Shown piece after piece: positions 11,946-24,900 of a stretch of DNA of 29,855 nucleotides; positions within the stretch are counted from its first letter, which is position 1; each line of letters begins with the position of its first letter. A model generated the notes under the pieces. It had not been told where the DNA came from and did not search any database. It saw only the letters and a list, made by a program, of their open reading frames with translations. Source of the DNA: Basidiobolus ranarum. Lineage: Eukaryota > Basidiobolomycota > Basidiobolomycetes > Basidiobolales. Both the position numbers and the translations under genes were made by a program. The stretch is taken from positions 1-29,855 of the forward strand of contig JASJQH010006978.1 of the NCBI GenBank assembly GCA_040143965.1, given 5' to 3'.

Positions 11946-14900
11946 GGACTGGTATCTCAATGATAAAAAGAAAGATTAACCTTGTGAGAGAGATAATGTT
12001 TAAGCTTTGGGAATACCTTAGACGGCCGTTGTGTGCTTTTATTTATACGCTTCTGAGGTAGCGGGTGGGTTTTCATGCAATGCTGTATGAGATCTCAAAT
12101 CAAATAGTCCTAAAGAATTGTATCAGGCAGGAAGCTGCAGTTGAAATTCCTCATCCATATGATGTCCAAGAAACCGGGTGAGAAGCCCCGTACCCTGATT
12201 GCCATGGGGATTTACCACTTCACCAATCTGTGCATTCAATAAAGAGAGGTTTGTATTACATCATTGGTAGTGGAACCTAAGAGTGAGAAAGGATCTTCTG
12301 CTCATTTCATTGTCTATAGGCAAAAGGAGTTGAACGGAGTCTCGTCTTGCTGATGTTGGTCTTTGATCAAGAGCCCTGGAGCTATCGGAGGTGAGTTAAT
12401 CCGAAGGAACATTTCAATGACCCTTTATTTTGGTACATGGAATTCTATCGCCACTTGATGGAGTGAATTCACCAACGTATACCACTCTGCAGTTGGACAC
12501 ATGTTGTAATGTCTGGGAAGGAGGATTGTTTGTATCAGTTATTTTCCTAGCGAATACCCAGTAAATCCACTTATTTATCGTTAGTTGTATATTAGGATAT
12601 ACTCTGAGCCCTCAATCAATACCTCGTAGATATACAATTCGGAAGTTTCATCTGAATGTGGGTATCCAAAACACAAAAAGTCGTTCACCAGACTCTAGAG
12701 TATTGAGCTTTCCGGCTAATAATGTTTCCTTTATGATCTTGAGCTGCATCATAATACCCAACATCCCTTGGAATAAAGGAGCAATGAAATGTACATGCTA
12801 CGATAACTCGAGAATCACAAAACTGCCCAATATATCCATACCATATGCCTATATTGTGGTTTGCAAGTGTCAAGCGTATGGGTGGTATAGACCCCAGTAG
12901 CCATGCAGCAGATTACTTTTTATCGGGGATTAGGTGAAGATCATAACAAATTCATTGTCCCTCATTTTGACTCTTGTCATCATCGCTGCTAGTCCTGCTT
13001 CTCATGTGCTTAGCCTATGTCACTTCATTTTTGGCAAGAAAATCAAACATTGAGTCGAGTTGAAGCAATGTACGGTGTTCACCTATACATAGCATTTCAT
13101 TTGTTTCATGGAAGGGGTAGATTTGGGTCTTGCAGACATGTAGAAAATGCCCACTGCCGTAACCTTATGTACGCTTATCACAATTATCTGCGATGATACG
13201 AAACACAAGCACAAACACGAGCATCTTAATCGGAGATATTGATAATAAAGAGGAATCAGTCAGGATTAGGCGAGAAGATAGCAATAAATGAATGTGTAGT
13301 GATTAGATAATGCAGACTATTTATTACCATGAATGATTTACTGTTAGCAAGCAACGTGGGAGGATCTTGCCACACTCGTCTGGTACGATTCAAGTATTCT
13401 AGTCTGCTTGTTGGTGACTTTATGGCTCTCCTATTTTACGCTCCCCTACCTGAATTATTGACTTCGTCTAGATTTCATGGGTCTTTTCACTTATTAACAA
13501 AATTAGGACTGCTCTTGTGAAAACTCTAGAAACAAACAATATTCACGATCAGAACTGTTAGGATAATACATATAGAATTTGCAACAAAAAAGAGGGGTGA
13601 AATTAGCTAAACCTGACTATCTTTTGAGTTTAGAACTAGTTACGATTGTTATAAATGATTTGCATTGCAATGTATGAGAAAGTCATCATCAGGAATTGCA
13701 CACATTAATAGCCCGCTCTAGAGCCTACAACCTGGTTACCATGGATTATTGGTTCGAGAACCTACTCGATCCTTGATTTGGAGAACGGAAGATTAACTGC
13801 CATAACATTTGAAGCGAAATCTCACCATACCGAATTTAGTTCCGATTAATCGATTATCGGGAACCCAATTAGTATTCGTATTATATCATCGAAGAGCCCA
13901 CTCAAATGCGTTAAATGATGTGAATACCCCAGCCAACTTAACTCATGCCAAATCTAAAATTGGCTTGATTCAACCATGACCAGTGACTGCTTTGAAACAT
14001 GGCTGAATCCAAAGAATGGTGAAGTGGATAAGTGGATCATTCCGGATATTGTGTGCAGGAACATATATATATACGTTAGTAGCCAATGAATATATGCACC
14101 AAGCCACTCTAAACAGATAGATTATATGCGTAAATCAAATTACTAATGTTCTCTATATATGCTAACTCTACGAAGCCAAGAGAACTGGCTAGGCTTATTT
14201 TCACTAAACCGAGAAGTATTAACTTAACAAGTCCTTCACAATATATATAAATACAATCTGACACCCATATATATGCAACCCGAGCCCTATGTATATGCCT
14301 TTCAACACCCATATACAACAATGTGGGGCTGGAGGAATGGTGTGTTGATTTTTAGCGAACCCTGCGACGGATTGGTGATTGGCCAAGTGCTACATTGGTG
14401 ATAGAAATTTGGAGAACCTGTTCCCAAATTGAGATAATTTGACTGAGACACTGTATATGATCGATATTTGTAGAAAGATAACGAGGTGATTTGATTTAAT
14501 AGAAAAAAAATGAACTTAAATTAACATGTCGCGTAAAAGTTATAATTGTATTAAGTTTTTCCTTAAACTTTTGCCGTCTTATTATTTCTTCCTTTCTCTC
14601 CCCCACCCCCACCAATCGTGGGTGAATCAAATGAAATGAATATAAAATCAAAAAATCTCGGTAAGTTTCCTGTTCGATTTTTGTTGTGCCCCTTACATCC
14701 GTATCTTTATATCTCCTTCAGTTGGTCAGACAACTTCACTCCTTTTTTATTTTTAATATATATTCGGTCCGCTTCATTATTTTATTACTACTACTTTCTT
14801 TACATTTTGCTTTCATGAATAGTAGTGTTTCTCAAAGTATACTCTAGTTTTTTTTTGTAAAGAGGTATCCCCTTTTATTCGCATCAACTTGATATCCATT

Positions 14901-15214
14901 GAAAGCCCAGTATTCATATTAATTCAGCTAATCTTCGCAAAGCCGTGAGCTTTTGGGACTAATAGTACCCTTCTCAATTGCTACTGGACTTCATTTTTTG
15001 TTTTAATTCCTTTTCTTATCTTTAATATAATTTCTATTACTTTCCCGCTTCCTTATTTTCACTCTTTACGTCAATTCTATACCCTAGTTGAGTTCCTATT
15101 TGGTGCTAGTAACGACAAATAAGCTGAACAAAAAAACTTCCGTAGTTCTTTTATTATCGGAGACTCGAAACATCAAATATCACAAAAAACCTCTTACCCA
15201 AAAAAATATATAAC
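11946..15214. other. Long gene-poor interval (3.3 kb)
   Basis: Divergent spacer between the ECM3-like carrier (-) and the RasGAP gene (+), and by far the longest stretch without a supportable gene. Open frames are all under 85 codons, overlap on both strands and resemble no family. From 14060 to 14320 there are repeated TATATGC/ATATATAT words and two copies of ACACCCATATA (14260-14270 and 14305-14315). From 14560 to 15180 the plus strand is rich in pyrimidine runs, as in a long leader or promoter. No tRNA or rRNA was seen. Confidence 0.6.
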
Positions 15215-17346
15215 ATGGCTGGCCCAACTAGTGAAGTTAATTCTCAATTCTCCAGGAATCGTGAGAGAGAACCTGTATCTGTAAGTGGTTGAAAAGTAGG
15301 GGAAAATACGCTTGATTTTTGCTAACGTATTGAGTATTTTAGCGGCTTCGAGCGTCAATTCAACGACAAGGTCATAGGCTAAGTTTATTTGTCAACAAGC
15401 CGCTTACGCGGGAGCACTCCTTCAAAGTAGACCATTTTAATATGAATGTATTATTGTTAATTCTATGACTGACTATCTTTCGTTTTACATACAGTCTACG
15501 AACCCCCCCTCTTCTACGGGTTATTACTCGAAACAAATAGGTGACTTATTGATGGCAGATGATTTCAAACTTCTAGTCGCCATATGTCAAACACCCATTG
15601 GAGGTGATTCAGCTGCACACTTTGCTAAATCAATAATTTCTTGGTTAAAGCAAGAAGACTCGAGCTGGCTTGAGCTTTTTCTTAAGCGTATCCTAAAGCA
15701 AAAAATGACGGAAAACTGTAAGGAAACACATACAATTATGTATATCCATGTGAATGGTTTCTAAATTTTCTATTTGTTTTTATAGATGCCAAAGGATTTG
15801 ATGCCAGTGATACATTACGGGAAAATTGTATGACCACAAAGTTGATGAACTCATTTCTGTGGTACGAGGGGCAGGATTATTTAGTAGATTCGTTACATCG
15901 CACGATATTGTCAATCCATTCCTTCGCATTGAACTGTGAAATAGATGGATTTCGCCTAGGCAGAGAGTACTCTTCAGAAGAAATCGAAGAGCACAAGGAC
16001 TACCTGGAAAAGGCGTGTGTTATGCTACTAGCCTCTATGGTTGGAAACCAACATAAAATGCCTGCTTCATTTCGTCGTCTATGCCATTTCATGAAGACCG
16101 AGATTGAAAATACTTGGGGTCCAATGGCAGCCAAACCCAGAACAGAATCAGATGAGCTGAAATCCAATCGTACGTCCATAGCAATGGGGAACTACTGGAA
16201 AAGGCTATCTAGTGAAATAGCTACCTCCATCTCGAAAACCGGTAATTATATGATGTATCCTTCGAAAGGAGATGAGTTGGACCAAAAGCGTCCAAGATCA
16301 GAAATATATTACTCGACCGGTAAAGAGAACAAATTCTCCAGAAATTCTGGATCTTGGAAACAGGATGCAATGATGTCTGCCTCCGAGAAAGCGGTTGGTA
16401 GCCTCTTATTCCTGCGATTCTTCATACCAGGTAAGAAACCATGTGTAGTATTGTGATTTGGCAGTATCAAATAAGATTCACTTACCCATGTCTCTATAGC
16501 AATTATATCCCCCGATCATTATAGTTTGGTTAATGAAAGTGTCACGCCGGAAGAGCGTCGAGGATTTCTACTGTGTGCCAAGGTTCTTACCGGAATGTGC
16601 AACAATGTGGACTTTGGAAAGAAAGAGGCATATATTCGAATTATGAACCCATTTATCCATGAGTATCGTGCGATGATAAAGTCCTTTGTGAAGTTTGCAT
16701 CCGCCAGCTCGTTGGTTTGTATTTTCTATATATCAATGACCCCATCCTCTTGTGGTATCCTAATGGCTTTCCTTTCTCTATTAGGGAGGTAATCGGAAAC
16801 GGCCTGATCTGGAAGAAATCCAAGGAGCTAGCAATCCAGGCCTTTCAAAAATTGGTGCTAGTGAAGAAATGATCGATTTCCTATCCTCAAACATGTCAAA
16901 AATTGAAAAAGATCTACAAGCGGCAGCGCAACTCTTCTGCACAAATGAGGCTAATGTATGTTTTAGGATTTGCATTATTGTTCCAAGGCTGTTAATAACG
17001 TAATGACATTATAATGTAGCATATTTTGAGTACTTTGGCTTCTTTGAAGATGCTTGTAGCCGAGAGTGTGAGGGAGCGTCAGAGTGAACAGGCGGCCAAA
17101 CAACCTGCTTCTCAGCCTAGCTCTATGTACCGACTGATTCGTAAATTTGGATTTTTTCAATCGAAACCCAAGACTGAAGAACTAAGCAAAGGTAAGCCTA
17201 GAGAATATACTCACCCACCCTCCACCCTCCTTGCTGACTGTTTTTTGCTCGTTGTAGACAATCGAATTGATGAATATGTAGCACCTAAAATAACCCAGCG
17301 TGCTTCACCTTCAATCGCCAGTCAACGGTACACGAGTTGGACTTAA
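15215..17346 (+). CDS. RasGAP-domain protein
   Basis: Eight exons (15215-15280, 15343-15426, 15495-15717, 15786-16430, 16500-16714, 16785-16955, 17020-17191, 17258-17346) give 554 residues. All junctions are GT-AG and phase-compatible. The first 50 residues are Arg/Ser-rich and unstructured. A GTPase-activating domain for Ras-like proteins spans about 65-400. It has TLRENCMTTKLMNSF, where R136 sits at the arginine-finger position, and FLRFFIPAIISPDHY (333-347), the FLRFxxPAI motif that stabilises the finger loop. An insertion of polar sequence (about 235-315) separates these two blocks. The C-terminal 120 residues look like a coiled or disordered tail. It should accelerate GTP hydrolysis on Ras, damping growth or cAMP signalling. 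No C2, PH, IQ or SEC14 module is visible, so the subfamily cannot be set from sequence alone. Confidence 0.87.
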
Positions 17347-18300
17347 CCACTTGTCAACTCACTTTTACCATCTCATGATTCTCACCTTGATCCATAAGAA
17401 CAGTTTTTAGCCAATCGTTACATTGATAAATCACCCAATTATCACACTTTCATTGATTTTCTTTTGGAGTTATTATTGATGTCTCTAAACCCACTTGCCC
17501 CTTGATGTTTACTTGATTGTTTGGTGACACGAGACAACGCAAGTAATTATCGAATCAAAGTTCAATAATAAGAGCATTCTTGTAGTTTAGCAAGTTATGT
17601 AAAATTGCTGTTTAACCTTCTATGGCGTTCCCTTCCCTAATCAGAAGATTAATATTACCAAAACGAATCCACTGGCAAACACACTAACCCTGGGTAAGTA
17701 TCTATTGAAATGAATGTAGTGGAATCCAATGGATAATTACTATTGTGAATAAATTGCATAGCTCTAACTAACCTTGTCAGGTTAATCGGTTTCTTTCAAT
17801 TAATCGCTTGGAACAATACACTTTGATGTCCTAAGGGTACCATTCGAGGTCAATAGCATCTTCAAAGAGCGGGGGTTTGAACAGTGAGACTTGATCACAG
17901 TTGGAGCCAAGCTAATGCCAAAAAAAGAGAAGTGTTAATGGCTGTATTACAATATTACTGGAGATTTTTCAATCTTTTCAGATCAGAGTCATTGATTGGA
18001 TGAAATGGTAGATTGATTTGACAATTTGGGTGAGGAAAGTTTACTGAAAAGTAATGGAACTTTACAATTCGCTTTTCTTTCCTTTATTTTCTGGCTTTTG
18101 GCTGTACCTCCCCTTTTTCCTCAAATAACAGATTGTGTAAGTAGATTTATTCCTAGCTATCCATATTTCGTATGCATCCATTCATCGTAGTGGGATTCAC
18201 TATTTCTCGAGGATGAAGATCTCTTTTATGAGTTCAATAATGTAAACGATGCCGTAGTTGCTTGATCTCAGTTTAGCTGATATTTTTTGTTTATAGCAAA
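17347..18300. promoter_or_regulatory. Intergenic region, likely promoter of the ribosomal protein gene
   Basis: A 954-bp spacer with no supportable gene. It contains actaaccctggg near 17683-17694 and pyrimidine-rich tracts near 18070-18120 before the RPS2 start, but no clear TATA box, which is common for ribosomal protein genes. Confidence 0.45.
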
Positions 18301-19219
18301 ATGGCTGATACTACAGCACCAACTGAAAGTCGCGGTGGTAATGCTTCATCAGTTCATGTTATCATTTAGTGTCGGTTGATTGATCCTGTTTGTTGTTACA
18401 TTAGGACGCGGTGGTTTTGGACGTGGTCGTGGCGGCAGAGGCGGCCGTGGTGGACGTGGTCGCAGAGGTGGTCGTAACGATGAAGAGAAGCAATGGTAGA
18501 ATCATCAATTCTCCAATAAGTTACCACTGTACATTCACTAATGGATCTTCTTTAGGGTTCCTGTAACCAAGCTTGGTCGTCTCGTTAAGGATGGCAAGAT
18601 CAAGTCCATGGAGCAAATCTATTTGTTCTCTCTTCCTGTCAAGGAGTTCCAAATCATCGACTATTTCCTTCCCAGCTTGAAGGATGAAGTTGTCAAGATT
18701 ATGCCAGTTCAAAAGCAAACCACTGCTGGTCAGAGAACCCGTTTCAAGGCTTTCGTTCTTATCGGTGACTCTGATGGCCATGTCGGTCTTGGTGTCAAGT
18801 GCGCCAAGGAAGTTGCCACCGCTATTCGTGGTGCCATCATCCTTGCTAAGCTCAGCATCATCCCCGTTCGTAGAGGTTATTGGGGATCCTCCCTCGGTGC
18901 TCCCCACACTGTCCCAGCCAAGGTCACCGGTAAGTGTGGTTCCACTGTCACTCGTTTGGTCCCTGCCCCTCGTGGTACTGGTATCGTTGCCGCTCCTACT
19001 CCCAAGAAGCTTTTGCAACTTGCTGGTATTACCGATTGTTACACCACTGCCCGTGGTTCTACTCGTACCTTGGGTAACTTTGTCAAGGCTACTTTCGCAG
19101 CTATTGGTCATACCTACACTTTCTTAACCCCCGATTTGTGGGCTGAGACTCAATTCTCAGTTGGTCCTTTCCAAGAGTACTCCGACTACTTGTCCAAGAC
19201 TCAAAAGAACAAGATCTAA
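18301..19219 (+). CDS. RPS2: 40S ribosomal protein uS5 (Rps2)
   Basis: Three exons (18301-18337, 18405-18495, 18556-19219) give 263 residues, between the yeast (254) and human (293) lengths. Residues about 11-38 form an Arg-Gly-rich tail ([18 protein letters not shown]), a typical arginine-methylation target in eukaryotic uS5. The S5 N-terminal domain follows ([50 protein letters not shown]), then the C-terminal fold ([51 protein letters not shown]). It sits at the mRNA entry site of the small subunit and helps decoding accuracy. Codon use is strongly biased toward GCC/GCT, AAG and GGT, as expected for a highly expressed gene and unlike most neighbours. The 67-nt and 60-nt introns are too short to host a typical snoRNA. 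The long antisense frame at 18521-19111 is a composition artefact. Confidence 0.97.
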
Positions 19220-19766
19220 ATGAGTGTTCTTTGTTCTTGTTCCCACCCATTTATCCATAAAACATACTTCATTGTGAGCGAGTTAGTTAGCCCAATTGAT
19301 CATGTGTTTACTTACCCTTGTGCTGTATTCTAATTCTCGGTCCTTCGTTCCGAAAAAAAGACTAATAAAAGTGCTAAAATCACTACCTGATCAAGATTTT
19401 TAGTAGAGAGGTGTAGTGTGAGCAGAGCAGAGATCTGTTAGAAAGAGTGCCGGATTTTGACGGAGTTTCCAGTGAAATGGGTATAATTTTGGTTGATTCC
19501 TCTTCATTAGTTACGATTTTAATAAAATATCCATCCCCTTCCATTCCTATTTATATGCTAGTGTAATTACTCCAAGGTTCCCCTTTCTTTATCACGTGAC
19601 GAGACAGGATCACCATTGCATGAACAAAAGTAAAAGAACCCAGTCTCTCCCAAAAATCATATCATTGAGGACACCGAGTAAATACCAGGATATAAGAAAA
19701 TCCATCGTAACATAGACCAACTCGAGGCGAAAAGCAGTATCTACCAACACAACATAGACCTTCAAT
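19220..19766. other. Intergenic region between RPS2 and the FAM192A-like gene
   Basis: Contains the RPS2 3' untranslated region and the promoter of the next gene. It has a palindromic E-box-like CACGTG at 19593-19598 and no coding frame. Confidence 0.5.
19364..19369 (+). terminator. Poly(A) signal AATAAA of RPS2
   Basis: A canonical AATAAA lies 145 nt after the RPS2 stop, just downstream of an A-rich run. Confidence 0.45.
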
Positions 19767-20663
19767 ATGGAGTCAGGATTTACACTTAAAAAGTCGTTTA
19801 TTTCAGAGGAGAGTGTAGAAGAGATTAAGCGTAAAAAGCAAGAAGAGTGGGAAAAAGCGTATGAGAATGCGGAAATAAGTACAGTATTTATTTCATTTCA
19901 AAGAGCAAGAAATTTCTTGAAATTCCAAGATTATTTATAAAGTATTATTATTCATGGGGTTTCTTTTTTTTCTGTTATTGTAGAACCACCAGTGGAAGAA
20001 TATGATGCACGTCCACTTTATCAACGTTTAGCTGAACAAAGAATAATAAAAGAGGAAGCCATTTTGGAAGCAGCTAAATTTAGTGAGTTTATTTTCTTTT
20101 AAAGGGAATTTTTCTTTCCGTTTTGTTGTATTCATAAGGAACTAAATATCAAATGTATATTTAGGTAACTTGATCCATCGAATTGACGATGATGAGTTTG
20201 ATTTTTTAAAAACTTTGGATGATGAAGAACGTAAAAAGAAGATTGATCTACTTAAACAAGAACGAGATGAGTTAGAGAAATATCGAAAGTAAGTGAATTT
20301 CAGTTTAGGTTCTTTTTGAAAAAGAGAGAAGTATTGATTTTAGAACAAAATATTTATAGAGCTGTTAAAGAAGCTTCTCAAAGTACTGTAGCCGAACCCA
20401 ATACGACTATTGTATCAAAGGTTAATTTGGATTCAAAACCACGTAAAAGAGATTTACAAAGAGATATACTTCAAAGTGCTATTAAGAAACGACGTGATTC
20501 TGGAGGGGAAAGTCAATCTTCAAGTAAAAAACAAATGACTAGATCTGATACTACCACCGTTAGTCTTCCAAAAACTACAAAATCAAATCCCTCATCAGAA
20601 CAAATTACCACTACAAATCCTCTTCTAGGACTGGTTGATTATTCAGACGAAGAGAGTGAATAG
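19767..20663 (+). CDS. FAM192A/Fyv6-type nuclear protein
   Basis: Four exons (19767-19878, 19984-20082, 20165-20288, 20360-20663) give 212 residues. The N-terminal FAM192A/Fyv6 domain is clear: SFISEESVEEIKRKKQEEWE, a P-P-x-E-E-Y-DARPLYQRLAEQR block, then HRIDDDEFDFL and a charged helix ending LEKYRK. The second half is basic and disordered (KPRKRDLQRDIL, IKKRRDSGG) and ends with an acidic LVDYSDEESE. In yeast Fyv6 is a spliceosomal factor acting around the second catalytic step; in animals FAM192A (PSME3IP1) binds the PA28-gamma proteasome activator. A splicing role is the better inference here. The last acceptor (20359) is the only nearby one that avoids an in-frame stop. It converges with SSU72, with 88 bp between stop codons. 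Confidence 0.86.
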
Positions 20664-20688
20664 AGATATGTAGGATGAATAACAATAG

Positions 20689-20694
20689 AATAAA
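20689..20694 (+). terminator. Poly(A) signal AATAAA of the FAM192A-like gene
   Basis: AATAAA 26 nt downstream of the stop codon at 20663, immediately before an AT dinucleotide run. Confidence 0.5.
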
Positions 20695-20696
20695 GG

Positions 20697-20713
20697 ATAT
20701 ATATATATATATA
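20697..20713. repeat. (AT)n microsatellite
   Basis: A 17-nt perfect alternating AT run in the 88-bp gap between the convergent FAM192A-like and SSU72 genes. Confidence 0.9.
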
Positions 20714-20751
20714 GCAAGTGTTTAATTTGTTCTGCAAAATGGAATGGTTTC

Positions 20752-21761
20752 TCAATAGAAAGCTATAGTATGAAGAATATGAAGTGGACTTTTGGTACTA
20801 AATGACAATAGAATATTTTCCATTTCTTCTTCGAAATCTTTGGCTTGATCGATCTGAAAAGTGATAAATGAATGGGAAGAGTTAACGAGAGACCAGATGT
20901 CATAATAAAATATTGGATGAATTTACCATAGTAGCCAGTTGTAAAATCCATCTACCACCGATAGCTGCATCTTCATGATTATCCTTGATTTCTACATTCA
21001 CTACATGAACAGGGAAACTATATTTCCCTCCACGAACGGCAAGTTCTTGAAAGTATTTACAAGTTAGTACCAAAGAACGAGGGAAAGATAAATTTATTAA
21101 AAGTTAAAGAACCACCTTCACATACTGCATCGTAGCATCTTTCTTCGCAAGTGAATATCACGTCAAAAGTTTCCTTAGAATCCTGAAAACGTTCTGGTGC
21201 TCGTTTAATCTTACGGTTACGATCAAGCATATTTAATAAACCGTTTTGAGTATATCTAAAAGAAGGAAAGAGGGAAGGAAATATGGTGGGATTTATTAAA
21301 AGGTTGACTGAATAAACTAACTAAAACTTCCATTATTTCATAGAAGTGAATGGATGGAACCTACAAGTTGAAATCTTTCCCTTTTAGTTCGTTATAAATC
21401 GTATCATACGGCGTACCAAATTGATAAATATTAGGTTTATCTATAGCTGAACCGGGAAGTCTTACTGCACTTCCAGTCCCATACGAGGAAATGTTGAAGC
21501 CTTTCTTCCTGAAAGTAAAAAAGAAAAGGGGGAAATGTTCCCCCAAAATAACCTCCATTAACTTTCTTTTCATCACTTTAAGTACATTTTATGTCTTATA
21601 TGGTTGAAAGAGAAGACTAACTAACTCGAGTGAATAGCCGTAACTCATCAAATGCAACAAACAAAAAACTCTCACTGTTGGATCACTACTTACTGAAGTA
21701 CATGGTGGGCTTCCATGCTACGGTTTTGATTACTAGCACATATGACAGCAAACTTGGCCAT
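20752..21761 (-). CDS. SSU72: Ssu72 RNA polymerase II CTD phosphatase
   Basis: Five exons on the minus strand (21694-21761, 21365-21508, 21116-21255, 20927-21045, 20752-20853) give 190 residues, close to the human 194. Exon 1 encodes the phosphatase signature CASNQNRS (C8-x5-R14-S15), with C8 the nucleophile. Next come [88 protein letters not shown] and a C-terminus [10 protein letters not shown] matching the family ending. Ssu72 removes phosphate from Ser5 and Ser7 of the RNA polymerase II C-terminal repeat and is part of the cleavage/polyadenylation factor. All catalytic residues I can place are intact. It lies 231 bp downstream of the CLU1 stop on the same strand and converges with the FAM192A-like gene. 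Confidence 0.95.
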
Positions 21762-21992
21762 ATTGGAGAAACAGTCAAAGATGAATACGTGAGTAGAATG
21801 AATTTTTATAATCAGATTTCGATTTTTTCCTTATTGATTTTGACCAATGAATCAGGTTTATTTCTCTTTAGATGAAGTACAAATATTGAATTTGACGAGA
21901 TGTGGATAAGAGATATGCAAAGATGTTCAAAATAACCGAAACAAGACCTTGGAAATCTATAAATATGATGTGATGCAAATGTGTGAATCTAT

Positions 21993-24900
21993 TTAATGTC
22001 CCCTAAGTGAGGTCTTGGAGATCATCTTGCGTTGAGATTTCTTCTTGGTTTTCTTGGGTGCAGGGGAGTCATCGTTAATGTAATGCACTAAATCCTCAAT
22101 GGGGAGATGTCCTCTGGAGCCAGCAACTGCTTGGTCCAATGGGTGACTTTGAAGAGCACTAGTTTCGGTGACTTCCTCGCGAAGTTGTTGCATGGCAAAG
22201 TGCTTCTCGTGAAGTTTCAATTTAGCCATATAGACAGCATTGGCGGTTAAGTCTTGAAGCCATTGCGAACTTTCCATGGTCTTGGGGTCTTCGGGGCCAA
22301 GGTTTTGATGGAAGACCTTGAATGCGGTCTTCTCAATGGACAAAGCGGTCTTGAAATCACCGGTAAGAGCATATGCTTTGGCAAGAGAGTGGTTGCTACC
22401 AGCAGTGAGGACATGATCCTCTCCTAAGATACTTTGATGGGTATCTCTGGCGCGTTCAAAGAAGACTTTACTTAATTCAAAGTCACGAAGAGTCTGTAAC
22501 ATCACCGCAATATTGTTATCGGTTGTAGTGGAGTCAGGATGACCAGGACCATAGATGATATCCCAGAAGTTAAGAGCATGCTTGATATATTTGAGGGCCA
22601 ATTTGGTGTTTCCATTGGCGTGTTCGAATAACGCAAGATTCAAGTAATTATGAATGGTATCAGGGTTATCAAGACCACATGTTCTTTCCGAAACAATCAC
22701 TGCCTTTCTCTGGAAGTCAATGGCAGATTCTTCATCTCCAGCATGGTGATAAATCATAGCTAGAGCGGCATAACATCTACCGGTTTCTGGGTGAAGGAAG
22801 CCATAAGATTGCTCATGAAGTGCCAATGATTCCTGGAGTAGTTCAAGTCCAAGCTCGCGCTGGCCTTGAGCCAAGCTGATTTTACCTGCTTCAAATGCTT
22901 CTTCAGCAAAGATACATTTAGGAGTGGCTTCCTTGGCAATGGGAACAATGTTAATAATGTCCTCGGGAATGAAAGTGGTGGAGATCACAGGCTTGCCCTT
23001 AGACAGCTTGGGTTGAGATTGTTCCATAGCTTCAAAGTGATAATCCTTGGCATGTACTTGGATACCAACTCTTTGGCAAATCTCGCGTAGAAGGGGAAGC
23101 TTCTTAATTTTAGATTGCAAGTAACCCTCGGCAAGCTTATATCTGAATCGTAAGACAATTTCATCATAAATCTTAGTCTTCAACTCAGCAGGAGTAAGTG
23201 AGGCGTAGGCGAAATCAGTCTTGGTTGAGGGGGTTGGGTTGGGGTTATGGGCAACACCAAGAAGACAATTGAAGAAATGGGAGATGCAATCAGCAACATA
23301 GATTTGAGGTAGTTCTCGCAAGTAATTACGAAGAATACGCTTGGAGGCACGAATGATCATCTCTTGCACAGTTAGATCAGTAATTTGAACTAGGCGAGCA
23401 TTATCAATGGATCCAGCCAAAGTGGCAATTCTACCCAGATATCTCATGTTGATACCACGCTTATGCATGATATTGGTAAGCGCGTTACCATCAATGGGAG
23501 AAACCAGGTAGGTGCTCAAATCGATGACTAGATTGGGGACGACGATTGTTTGTAAGAATTTAGAAGCTTCTCTAACAGCAGCCTCTTGTTCAACCAGCTT
23601 AGGATCCTTTTCGCCATTCTCACCTGTCACAGTCTTAATATCAGTGAAGGCATCAGGGTTGAAAGCAAGCTTGAAGTTGGCTACATCTTCAGCGGTAACT
23701 TCATAATCAGTCTCGGCACTTGGTTCATCAACGGCCACATCAGATTGCTCAGAGGCCTTAGTTTCATCATTAACAGCCTTCTCAGCTTGTCCCTCTTCTG
23801 AATCTGTGGACTTTTGCTTTTGAGCAGCTTCCATCTTTTCTTTAATATATTGTCTAAATCTATGTTCCCAATATAAGTCAACAAGCTCTGGTCTCAACAA
23901 GGTCATCTTATGAGGGTAAGCTGGTAAGTCTTCCTCTTGTTTGGGAGAGCAACATTCCTGTTGTTGGAACTCGATATCGACAGGATTGATTCTGTATAAA
24001 TCAAGAAGGTATCTACGACCATCATCTCCTAAAAGACCCTTGGTTTCAAGAGAAGTGAACAAGTCCTTTTTCTCACCCTTCTCATTCAAAACAGTATGTT
24101 CATCAATGTGAAGGGCTTTAGCAAGTTGACCGACCAATTCATGGAATTTCTCCTCGGCTGCTACGGTAACACCATTGTCAACGGATCCGTAGATGATAGA
24201 GTTATCATCTTGTCTTCTAAAGATTCCAGAAACAATGCTCTGTGCCACGATACGAATACCCTTATAATCAACAACGGCACTTCCCAAAGAATGGAGATTT
24301 TCAACATCAACACCATTTAAAGCGCGGGCACCTTCGATATCCTTACCAGCGGCAACGTGAGCTGCTTCATCACCACCTAATTTCTCGAAAGCTCCACGAC
24401 CATCGAACCCTTTACTGAAGAAGATATTGTTGTGGATATACATATGAGATTCTGAGGGGTCCAATGGATTTACTGGGACAACGTTTCCGTCCACAATGGA
24501 AATGGCCCCTTTAATGGCGGCCTCGGCAAAGTCAGAGTTTACTTTATTCAAGAGTCGGTCACGGAAGACACGTTCTTGCAAATTAGTACGAGGAAGCTCA
24601 CGATGGGATTGAATCTCCTCATTCCAATCACGGAAAGAATCGGCAGCATCGGTACCAAAGTTAAGATATGGCTCAGCAATACGGCAAAGATCACTGGTAT
24701 GAGCAGTAGGCTTAACACACCAAGGATGTGAAGTAATCGACGAAGGAACAGGAAGGATCTCGAGGACTTGATGACGAGTAATGAACTCTTGAAGTTCTTT
24801 GAACTTTTGAGTGAATAAAGGTGACAACTTTTGTAGTAAGGTAATCAATGAATGGCTCTCAAATGATTTGGCGCCAACACGTGGATTAGGATCAAAAGAT

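Noticed and set aside
12080-12181. 34-codon ATG frame with a protein-like ending (IPHPYDVQETG)
   Set aside because: Too short to support, and no upstream or downstream exon in phase was found. It may be worth checking against transcripts.
12658-12900. Overlapping short frames on both strands
   Set aside because: Mutually antisense, each with AT-driven composition and no recognisable motif.
13329-13520. 63-codon plus-strand frame
   Set aside because: No homology recognised, no promoter or poly(A) context, and composition like its surroundings.
13740-13775. GGTTCGAGAACC, resembling a tRNA B box
   Set aside because: It is a short palindrome; no A box, acceptor stem or anticodon arm could be drawn around it.
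14618-14818. Aromatic-rich 66-codon frame
   Set aside because: Produced by pyrimidine-rich DNA; begins with GTG and shows no domain.
18521-19111. 196-codon minus-strand frame opposite RPS2
   Set aside because: Shadow of the strongly codon-biased uS5 gene; Ser/Thr/Gly-rich translation with no family.
21630-21875. 81-codon plus-strand frame
   Set aside because: Antisense to SSU72 exon 1, which carries the catalytic CASNQNRS motif on the other strand.
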